From a virus, in IMG/VR virus record IMGVR_UViG_3300017781_000079, positions 1-28,933 of that record: a stretch of 28,933 nucleotides of DNA; one strand, written 5' to 3'. This document shows, piece after piece, positions 19,592 through 24,807 of this stretch (its first letter is position 1; every line of letters begins with the position of its first letter). The notes beneath the pieces are model-generated. The model was given only the letters and a program-made list of their open reading frames with translations, was not told the origin of the DNA and did no database searches. The position numbers and the translations under genes are program-made.

Positions 19592-20391
19592 ACTTCTTTG
19601 TGTCCTTCCCTTCTAAATCGTTGTATCGCGGTGTCGCTGTTATCGTATGCCTTGGCCTGTAGCAACTGGTCAACACCAGCTTGGCTGTCAGTTATGAATG
19701 TCTTCGCGAAAAATATGAAGTGATTATCATATGTCATATTTGGCATCCACTGTGTGTATCTATCAAACTGCTCTTGGTTTTTATGTCCCCGTTTGTGATT
19801 CCACAAAATATGAAATGGGTCAAGCAATTCAAAGTCATCGCCTATCAGATCTGGTTTCAACCATTCGCCTAACAGTATGCCACCTTCGGTCATTATACCA
19901 CACTGTGGTGAAACTGGAGCACCCCTCATCCAAAACTCGTTACTGAAATTATTAACGGTTTGTAATGTGGTGTCATTGCTTATCATTTTGACAGCTGGTG
20001 ATTCCGTCCTCTTCTCATACTGTCTCATACAGTGATCAGTTATTATCAAGGGCAAGTATTCTCTCCTCAATATGTGGGTCAAACTCTTGGTTGGATCTAA
20101 CATCCCCTTGCTATCTTTGAAGTATGAATCAACGGGTTGTATCTTGATCATCTTCAAGATAGCAAACCTTCTCCATTGTTGTGTGTTGCTGGGCACCACT
20201 TTTGTGTTTAGTGTTATACTGTAATGTCCATCATCATCAGCTCTAAGATTTTCAACCTTGTTTATCTTCCTGCTGAAAGGTCTGGCCTTACCACGATCAT
20301 TTAGTAGATTCTTAAATCCTGGTATGCTGGTTTCTATGCTTTTCATTTCAGCTTCAGCATCACTTATATTGTTATTCAATTGTGTTTTCAT
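19576..20391 (-). CDS. Unknown 271-residue early protein
   Basis: No recognised domain. Segments: MKTQLNNNISDAEAEMKSIE, then SIPGFKNLLNDRGKARPFSR followed by KINKVENLRADDDGHYSITL (25-64), a central REYLPLIITDHCMRQYEKRT (about 110-129), and a C-terminal part with many aromatic residues (DPFHILWNHKRGHKNQEQFD). Driven by a perfect sigma70 promoter (TTGACA-17-TATAAT at 20422-20450) and preceded by the repeated 20-bp leader. The strong promoter suggests early expression and a regulatory or takeover function. A DNA-binding or nuclease role is possible but not shown. Confidence 0.6.
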   Translation of the reverse strand: MKTQLNNNISDAEAEMKSIETSIPGFKNLLNDRGKARPFSRKINKVENLRADDDGHYSITLNTKVVPSNTQQWRRFAILKMIKIQPVDSYFKDSKGMLDPTKSLTHILRREYLPLIITDHCMRQYEKRTESPAVKMISNDTTLQTVNNFSNEFWMRGAPVSPQCGIMTEGGILLGEWLKPDLIGDDFELLDPFHILWNHKRGHKNQEQFDRYTQWMPNMTYDNHFIFFAKTFITDSQAGVDQLLQAKAYDNSDTAIQRFRREGHKEVWLNQ

Positions 20392-20393
20392 TT

Positions 20394-20413
20394 TCTACTG
20401 CCTTTCTTTTGTT
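20394..20413 (-). repeat. 20-bp leader repeat, copy 2 (before 19576-20391)
   Basis: Second exact copy of AACAAAAGAAAGGCAGTAGA, between the sigma70 promoter at 20422-20450 and ATG 20391. The two copies have different promoters but the same leader, which points to post-transcriptional rather than transcriptional control. Confidence 0.7.
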
Positions 20414-20421
20414 ATACTACT

Positions 20422-20450
20422 ATTATACAATTTTTAAGCCAAGTTGTCAA
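20422..20450 (-). promoter_or_regulatory. Consensus sigma70 promoter for 19576-20391
   Basis: TTGACA (20450-20445), a 17-bp spacer and TATAAT (20427-20422) on the minus strand match the bacterial consensus exactly. This would be recognised by host RNA polymerase without help, so the gene is expected early. Confidence 0.8.
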
Positions 20451-20457
20451 CCACATA

Positions 20458-21045
20458 TTAACCCACTTTTAACTTGTGGATCATCAGGTCTTTTTCCATT
20501 TGCTCTTGAGCCTTTTGACTAAGGTGTATCATAGATTTGAAAAAGTCAAGATCCCATTCTATGGTCTTCTGACCCCATTCATTTGGCTTCCTATCCCTTT
20601 CTTCGTGGGCGAAGTTTATGATGATATTCAGTTGGCCTGGGTCCTTGTGTAAGGGCACTATCTTCTTCATTTTAACCAAGCTACGATAATATCCTTTCTT
20701 TTTGACCATTTCTTCCATATAATCTTTCTTGGATTTTTGTAGTTGTAATCTCAATCTCTTCTCAAGTTTCTTCACATAGTATTCAGCATCTAAGGTCACT
20801 TCTTTACCAAATTGTTTTACAACTATGGGTTTGGCTCCACACAATCTCCAGAATAGATAACTTTTTAAATGTATTGAATGAAAGTGTTGTCCCAGATAGC
20901 TTGAGTTTATACCACAGTTATATTCTTGATCTTTGAGCCACTTGATCATCACTGGCTGATAGCTGGGGTTGTCTATAAATTCACCCCAACCAACTGTGTC
21001 ATTTATACTGTGCCACTTTTTATACTTGTCGTGCCATTCACTCAT
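20458..21045 (-). CDS. Unknown 195-residue early protein
   Basis: Features: N-terminus MSEWHDKYKKWHSINDTVGW, then helical segments with aromatic clusters (FHSIHLKSYLFWRLCG), a long basic helix (KKLEKRLRLQLQKSKKDYME, then EMVKKKGYYRSLVKMKKIVP), and a mixed C-terminus. No family recognised. It overlaps the start of the next gene in reading order at 21045 (TAATG) and is in the early block. The Lys/Arg-rich helix would suit nucleic-acid binding, but nothing specific is visible. Confidence 0.55.
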   Translation of the reverse strand: MSEWHDKYKKWHSINDTVGWGEFIDNPSYQPVMIKWLKDQEYNCGINSSYLGQHFHSIHLKSYLFWRLCGAKPIVVKQFGKEVTLDAEYYVKKLEKRLRLQLQKSKKDYMEEMVKKKGYYRSLVKMKKIVPLHKDPGQLNIIINFAHEERDRKPNEWGQKTIEWDLDFFKSMIHLSQKAQEQMEKDLMIHKLKVG

Positions 21046-21329
21046 TACACCGTTTCACCGTATTCATCACACTCATCAACAGTATCTATCTCTGGATCGT
21101 ATTCATCAGCACAAGGATCGCTATCCCATTCAGTCCAGTTTTCTGGGCAATCATTCATTGATAGATCTGATGTGTAATCCCAAGCATCAAATTCTCCATC
21201 GCTGATTTTATGTTTGACCAGGTATTGAGTTTCACTTACAGTGGCTCTCCTTACATTAACCTTATAGTATTTGTAAGATCCTTCTTTGATCACTTCTACT
21301 AATTTTTCTTTTTCTTCTATCGTCGCCAT
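21045..21329 (-). CDS. Small acidic early protein
   Basis: A 94-residue protein with a mildly basic N-terminal half (MATIEEKEKLVEVIKEGSYK, then YYKVNVRRATVS) and a highly acidic C-terminal half (DGEFDAWDYTSDLSMNDCPE, then WDSDPCADEYDPEIDTVDEC). About one in three residues in the latter is Asp or Glu, with three Cys. Such composition is found in DNA-mimic proteins that block restriction enzymes or polymerase, among other things. AAAAAGGAGATAAAAACT precedes ATG 21329, under a TTGACT-17-TATAAT promoter. It lies next to the methyltransferase gene. The mimic idea is inference only. Confidence 0.55.
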   Translation of the reverse strand: MATIEEKEKLVEVIKEGSYKYYKVNVRRATVSETQYLVKHKISDGEFDAWDYTSDLSMNDCPENWTEWDSDPCADEYDPEIDTVDECDEYGETV

Positions 21330-21364
21330 AGTTTTTATCTCCTTTTTTAATTTAACTATATCTT

Positions 21365-21393
21365 ATTATATAACATTTTAGTTTTTTAGTCAA
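21365..21393 (-). promoter_or_regulatory. Sigma70 promoter for 21045-21329
   Basis: TTGACT (21393-21388), a 17-bp spacer and TATAAT (21370-21365) on the minus strand. The -35 box overlaps the stop codon of the methyltransferase gene. It provides independent early expression of the two downstream genes. Confidence 0.75.
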
Positions 21394-22475
21394 GAAGTTT
21401 TTTTCCAACTTTGTATCCTACGGATGCAAATATCTACATAGTTTGCATCCAGCTCACAACCTATGAAACTGTGTCCTAATTCTACCGCGGCCATACCAGT
21501 TGATCCTGATCCACAAAATGGATCCAATACCGTGCTGTTATCAGGTGTGACCAACTTGATCAGATACCTCATAAGTGCCACTGGCTTCACGGTTGGGTGG
21601 TTGTTGAAAGGCATCCTCTCTTTACGGCTGACCTTTGGACAATAGAAATACTTCTGATAGTCCGGTATCTCACCCAACACATTTGATGGGAATCTACCTT
21701 CTGATAATTTGTATTGTTTTTTTTTATTTTTATTTTCTCCACCAATAGTGCTGTATTTCTCTATACCATCACCCGCCACTAAGCCACCTTCTGCATTTAT
21801 TTTTCTTACTTCTGCAATTCTTTCAGGTGTGCTTGGAATCCTTGTAGCATCTATGTTGAGTGCCCCAACACCGTGCTTCAACACATTGTCTATGGCTGAT
21901 CCTTTGAATGGCTTCCTGGCCATCACTATGGGCTCGTGTGCTGGTTTCAGTGCTGTCTTCCAACCTGCCCATTTTTGTGCTTCTGGTGATGTTGGGATTA
22001 CTTGTTTGATGACACCATCTTGTTGATCACCTTTGGCATCTAATTTCTTCATCATACGATTTATACCACCACCTGATCCTGTCCTACCTGCACATTCAGT
22101 CACGGCATCAAGATCTATTTCTTTATATTTTTCAACACCTTGTCTCTTTTGTATTGCTTTGCCTATGTCTTGTGCTTTAGGGAATCCAGAAGAATACAAC
22201 CACATAAGTTGATCCCTTATCTCAAATCCCACTGATTCTATGTTTGTAGCAAGTTGGTGGTATGTCCTCGCGGCACTAAAGGCCAATATATACCCACCAG
22301 GCTTCAAAACCCTGAAGCATTCTCGCCAGCATTCCAAGGCACCAGTATTCTTGTCCCAGTCCTTGTCTAAAAATTCTATGCCATATGGTGGGTCAGTTAT
22401 TATTGAATCTATGCTGTTGTCTGTGATGTTTTTTAGAGTAGCGACATTGTCACCTAAGTGTATCTTATAACTCAT
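21390..22475 (-). CDS. DNA methyltransferase, beta class (DPPY type)
   Basis: A 361-residue protein. Catalytic motif IV DPPYG (28-32) is near the N-terminus, with target recognition in the centre, then HPTVKP (293-298) and the SAM-binding motif DPFCGSGSTG (318-327). This order (catalytic first, SAM-binding last) defines the beta class. DPPY indicates methylation of the exocyclic amino group of adenine or cytosine (N6-A or N4-C). The central region (TGSGGGINRMMKKLDAKGDQ and onward) is likely part of recognition. No matching restriction enzyme is in the window, so it is an orphan, probably protecting phage DNA from host restriction. AAAGGAGATAACAA precedes ATG 22475. The promoter-hairpin-terminator cassette lies just upstream. 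Confidence 0.9.
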   Translation of the reverse strand: MSYKIHLGDNVATLKNITDNSIDSIITDPPYGIEFLDKDWDKNTGALECWRECFRVLKPGGYILAFSAARTYHQLATNIESVGFEIRDQLMWLYSSGFPKAQDIGKAIQKRQGVEKYKEIDLDAVTECAGRTGSGGGINRMMKKLDAKGDQQDGVIKQVIPTSPEAQKWAGWKTALKPAHEPIVMARKPFKGSAIDNVLKHGVGALNIDATRIPSTPERIAEVRKINAEGGLVAGDGIEKYSTIGGENKNKKKQYKLSEGRFPSNVLGEIPDYQKYFYCPKVSRKERMPFNNHPTVKPVALMRYLIKLVTPDNSTVLDPFCGSGSTGMAAVELGHSFIGCELDANYVDICIRRIQSWKKTS

Positions 22476-22524
22476 TTGTTATCTCCTTTGAGTAGCAGTT
22501 ATTTTGTGTTAGTATTTAGCGGTC

Positions 22525-22559
22525 AAAAAAACCCCCACACTCCGCGAAAAGTGTGAGGG
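22525..22559 (-). terminator. Intrinsic terminator before the methyltransferase gene
   Basis: On the minus strand CCCTCACACT and AGTGTGGGGG pair over 10 bp (one G-U), loop TTTCGCGG, followed by seven T residues. It could end transcription of late block 2 and also act on the short transcript that begins at about 22609, leaving the methyltransferase dependent on readthrough. Confidence 0.85.
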
Positions 22560-22609
22560 CTATATATACTATTTTTAGGAGCATTATCGTATGTCAGTGC
22601 GATAATACA
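22525..22609 (-). ncRNA. Short RNA or attenuated leader, about 85 nt
   Basis: It is bounded by a strong promoter (22616-22644; predicted start near 22609) and the terminator ending at 22525. At its 5' end an ATTATCG/CGATAAT stem (22583-22589/22600-22606, 10-nt loop) forms, and the terminator forms the 3' end. It has no reading frame. It could be a stand-alone small RNA, or an attenuation leader setting methyltransferase expression. Confidence 0.55.
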
Positions 22610-22615
22610 AATATA

Positions 22616-22644
22616 TTTATACAGTATATTTGCTCCGTTGTCAA
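22616..22644 (-). promoter_or_regulatory. Strong sigma70 promoter upstream of the methyltransferase
   Basis: TTGACA (22644-22639), a 17-bp spacer and TATAAA (22621-22616) on the minus strand. The -10 lies within TATAAATA, and the spacing is ideal. The promoter sits in the space after the stop of the 44-residue gene. Confidence 0.75.
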
Positions 22645-22650
22645 CCTCTC

Positions 22651-22785
22651 TTATTTGCCTTGACCACGGTATTTCTTGTAGCTTCTTCTCCGGTGTTTAT
22701 TCATTTTGGTCTTGCTGGGCTTACGACCAATGTTTGTCTTGTGAAAAGTTGGCTCGTGTGTGTTTGTTTCTCTAACCTTTGCCAT
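22651..22785 (-). CDS. 44-residue basic protein (MNKHRRRSYKKYRGQGK type)
   Basis: The protein begins MAKVRETNTHEPTFHKTNIG and ends with MNKHRRRSYKKYRGQGK. I recognise the C-terminal sequence as a small conserved protein found in many aquatic phages; no function is known to me. The ATG overlaps the stop of the upstream gene as TAATG. Fifteen of its residues are Lys or Arg, which suggests nucleic-acid binding. Confidence 0.7.
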   Translation of the reverse strand: MAKVRETNTHEPTFHKTNIGRKPSKTKMNKHRRRSYKKYRGQGK

Positions 22786-22973
22786 TATTTTTGCCTTATG
22801 CTATCTATGAAGTTATACACCCTGCCAAACTGTTTGTCAATGCTGACCAGGTCCTGTTGTATCATAGCAACCAACAACTGTAACTCCATCAGTGTCACGA
22901 GTGTCCAGGTTGCCAGGCCCATCAATATGGTGCCCAATAGTGCTATCAACATCGTGTTTGTTTTCCTTGTCAT
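22785..22973 (-). CDS. Small membrane protein with C-terminal coiled coil
   Basis: A 62-residue protein. Residues about 8-30 form one membrane helix (MLIALLGTILMGLATWTLVT), followed by an acidic/amphipathic helix (QQDLVSIDKQFGRVYNFIDS). This is close to the reverse of the XhlA-like layout at 2924-3163. It lies in the holin-like cluster (22651-23369), so a role in lysis control is possible. It is coupled by overlapping stop and start codons to the next gene. Confidence 0.6.
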   Translation of the reverse strand: MTRKTNTMLIALLGTILMGLATWTLVTLMELQLLVAMIQQDLVSIDKQFGRVYNFIDSIRQK

Positions 22974-22974
22974 A

Positions 22975-23112
22975 CTACAGCCTATGGTTATACCAGAGAT
23001 AGTCTTCTATCTCCCTCATTAACTTTTTAGTCTCCGACGGCATACCTTTGTATTGCTTTAATTTACGATAGTATCTTATCACGACTTCAAGGGGTAATCT
23101 GTCTAACTTCAT
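22975..23112 (-). CDS. 45-residue basic helical protein
   Basis: Product starts MKLDRLPLEVVIRYYRKLKQ, then YKGMPSETKKLMREIEDYLW. The start overlaps the end of the holin-like gene as ATGA. Its stop is one base before the next start. No family is recognised, but the coupled spacing and composition make it a credible gene. Confidence 0.65.
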   Translation of the reverse strand: MKLDRLPLEVVIRYYRKLKQYKGMPSETKKLMREIEDYLWYNHRL

Positions 23113-23369
23113 TTGGTGTCTTTCTTCTTGACGGCACCTGAGCCCACATATAAGCCAAAGAAACCTGCTCCAGCACCCACAACCACACTAACAAAACCAG
23201 CTTGTGCATTCGTTGGATCTGGCATAGCCATAAACCAAGTGGTCACGGCATAGAAGGCATAACAATACATAGTCATCAACACCCTTGGTATCAATCTCCA
23301 GTTGCCCATAAATTCAGGTATTTCACATTTCAAGAAATGCCATATATTTTTAATCGTTTTATAAATCAT
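23109..23369 (-). CDS. Holin-like membrane protein
   Basis: An 86-residue protein with two probable membrane helices: about residues 28-48 (RVLMTMYCYAFYAVTTWFMA) and 55-75 (AQAGFVSVVVGAGAGFFGLY). A short linker MPDPTN separates them and the C-terminus is charged (KKKDTK). This matches two-helix holin-like proteins of aquatic phages (the pattern WFMAxxDPTxxQxxFVSxVxG is one I recognise). Ribosome site GGAGATAAACTTAG lies before ATG 23369. Downstream are small coupled genes, possibly lysis regulators. Holin activity is an inference from topology. Confidence 0.65.
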   Translation of the reverse strand: MIYKTIKNIWHFLKCEIPEFMGNWRLIPRVLMTMYCYAFYAVTTWFMAMPDPTNAQAGFVSVVVGAGAGFFGLYVGSGAVKKKDTK

Positions 23370-23679
23370 CTAAGTTTATCTCCACTATTTCCGGTGTGAT
23401 AAAGTATTCTCTTTCTACTTTCTTCACAGCCGCCATCGCCTGACCCCTCGTTGAGTAGATCAGCTTCTTGTATTTCCTTATGGTGGCATTTGGTCCATAT
23501 TCCTGTGGCCTTATGTTGACCAGCCACTGTTTTTCATATGCCAGACCATACAAGCAAGGTGTTGATGCCAGATACCTTTCTCTATGAGTGTAATTTTTGG
23601 CTACTTCTCTATAAACAAAAGGTCTGCTCATACAACTATTTATTGCTTTCTTGATCTTGTCCGTTTTGAGTTTTTTCAT
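23359..23679 (-). CDS. Unknown 106-residue basic protein
   Basis: Product starts MKKLKTDKIKKAINSCMSRP, followed by a part with TPCLYGLAYEKQWLVNI and RKYKKLIYSTRGQAMAAVKK. I choose ATG 23679, which has GGAG five bases upstream. A TTG at 23754 would overlap the small terminase by 119 bp. No family. A small modular fold with a conserved-looking C-terminus is likely. It overlaps the terminase end by 44 bp and the holin-like gene by 11 bp. Confidence 0.6.
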   Translation of the reverse strand: MKKLKTDKIKKAINSCMSRPFVYREVAKNYTHRERYLASTPCLYGLAYEKQWLVNIRPQEYGPNATIRKYKKLIYSTRGQAMAAVKKVEREYFITPEIVEINLDDL

Positions 23680-24064
23680 CATCACTCCAAGGTAAAGGGT
23701 GTTTGCTACCTTCAGAAGTGGGTTGGTCCTGTTGTCCCAAGATGTTTTTTCCAAGCCATATCAGCATTGAGGTGTTACCATTGAGTGCTACCTCAAGTTG
23801 TGCCTTCCTTAACCGCTGTTTAGTCTGTGATCTGGCTTTTTGTATTAATTTTGCGAAATTGTATTCCAATGTCTTTATTGGTATGTCAAAAAAGTCCGCA
23901 ATCTCAGTGTTTGTGCAGTGATATGATGCCAATTTCTCCACTTCTGCTGGTGGTATTATGGTCTTTGTGTCACCTCTGCCCACTATGAGTCCCTGTTTGG
24001 TCATCTCACCAAACCTTGGTTGCTTACGATCTTCTTTTTGGGGTGTTTTGTCTTGCTCTGTCAT
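23636..24064 (-). CDS. terS: Terminase small subunit (best candidate)
   Basis: A 142-residue protein with a helix-turn-helix at about 45-70 (LASYHCTNTEIADFFDIPIK, C-terminal T-L-E-Y-N-F) and the helix LRKAQLEVALNGNTSMLIWL followed by GKNILGQQD. This is the pattern I know from many phage small terminases (R-x-x-Q-x-x-x-A-x-x-G-N-x-x-M-x-I-W-L-G-K-x-x-L-G-Q-x-D). The C-terminus is acidic and polar. Role: binds the packaging site and loads the large subunit. It is 5 kb from terL, separated by the early block, which is unusual. AAAAAGGAGACCAG precedes ATG 24064. Confidence 0.75.
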   Translation of the reverse strand: MTEQDKTPQKEDRKQPRFGEMTKQGLIVGRGDTKTIIPPAEVEKLASYHCTNTEIADFFDIPIKTLEYNFAKLIQKARSQTKQRLRKAQLEVALNGNTSMLIWLGKNILGQQDQPTSEGSKHPLPWSDDEKTQNGQDQESNK

Positions 24065-24107
24065 CTGGTCTCCTTTTTTAACGGTGTTGTATCACCTATG
24101 TGTTTGC

Positions 24108-24123
24108 CCGTTTACCCAAACGG
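24108..24123. other. Small inverted repeat before the small terminase
   Basis: CCGTTT (24108-24113) and AAACGG (24118-24123) pair around an ACCC loop, in the 75-bp spacer between the adaptor gene and ATG 24064. No T run follows, so termination is unlikely. It might be a translational or processing element. Confidence 0.35.
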
Positions 24124-24139
24124 TTTGGTCTTTTAGAGC

Positions 24140-24457
24140 TTATAGAAAGTCTTCTTCTACTTTTACTCTGAATCTTTTCACAGCGGTCCTGTTGTCATTG
24201 GTCACGATCGTATTCTTCACGGTATATACCGTGCCTGCCGTGCCTCCACTCAAGTTTATGGTCACCAACTTGCCGTTGTTGTGTAGTGAGTCTGAATCCA
24301 AAGTTATGCCTGAATCCACCGTCACCGTTGATGTGCTTATGTGATCACCAGATGCCAAGTAGTTTGAGTAGTCCAGTTGGTAATCCAATACTGCTTGTGG
24401 ATCTTTCCTAATGTAAGCACCTTGGTTATCTCTTTCAAATCCTGTTGTCGCTGTCAT
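24140..24457 (-). CDS. Ig-like fibre-adaptor protein, copy 1
   Basis: A 105-residue protein. N-terminal PQAVLDYQLDYSNYLASGDH (21-40), then ISTSTVTVDSGITL and LSGGTAGTVYTVKNTIVTND (about 69-88), ending in NRTAVKRFRVKVEEDFL. This layout (an A-x-L-D-Y-x-L-D-x-S-x-x-L helix, then a single Ig-like sandwich with SGGTAGxxYxV) recurs in aquatic phages and is sometimes named fibre-tail adaptor. Placed between the neighbouring adaptor and the small terminase. The role in attaching fibres is inferred. Confidence 0.65.
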   Translation of the reverse strand: MTATTGFERDNQGAYIRKDPQAVLDYQLDYSNYLASGDHISTSTVTVDSGITLDSDSLHNNGKLVTINLSGGTAGTVYTVKNTIVTNDNRTAVKRFRVKVEEDFL

Positions 24458-24474
24458 ATCAATATTTATCCTTT

Positions 24475-24807
24475 TTAAAAGTTAGTTTCTACGAAGAAGT
24501 GATACACGAATACACGACCTGAGTCAAGTGTTATGGTGTATTTGATTGGGTGTATGCCCGTGGCCGCGGGTTTTATATAAGCAACGACCTGATGTGGTAA
24601 CAGTGTGTCAGTTTCATCGTGGTCAATCCTGTAGAGTGTGGCATCAAATGTCACATCTGGGCTGGTGCTGGAGGCCACAAAATCTATGATCTGATCAGTG
24701 TCCAACAACATATCATACAGCTCAACAGCAACATCTTTCACACTGCCCACTGGTATCTCTATCTTGTGTCCTTGGTTTATCCGCTCGTATTCTTTGTAGT
24801 CAGCCAT
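24475..24807 (-). CDS. Ig-like fibre-adaptor protein, copy 2
   Basis: A 110-residue protein. It starts with an acidic N-terminus (MADYKEYERINQGHKIEIPV), has a possible Ig-like strand set (VAVELYDMLLDTDQIIDFVA), and ends with TGIHPIKYTITLDSGRVFVY. Strand order resembles the next adaptor, though similarity is weak. It is coupled with the large virion protein upstream (TAATG at 24807) and lies 17 bp from copy 1. The two could form a heteromeric connector to the fibre. Confidence 0.55.
   Translation of the reverse strand: MADYKEYERINQGHKIEIPVGSVKDVAVELYDMLLDTDQIIDFVASSTSPDVTFDATLYRIDHDETDTLLPHQVVAYIKPAATGIHPIKYTITLDSGRVFVYHFFVETNF

Noticed and set aside
1109-22621. TATAAATA boxes as T4-type late promoters
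   Set aside because: No T4-like late sigma factor is recognisable, and several of the boxes have TTGACA-like sequences 17 bp upstream, so host-type promoters fit better.
23359-23754. TTG start at 23754
   Set aside because: It overlaps the small terminase by 119 bp; ATG 23679 has a ribosome site.
24108-24123. CCGTTT/AAACGG inverted repeat as a terminator
   Set aside because: Short stem and no T run; listed only as a small inverted repeat.
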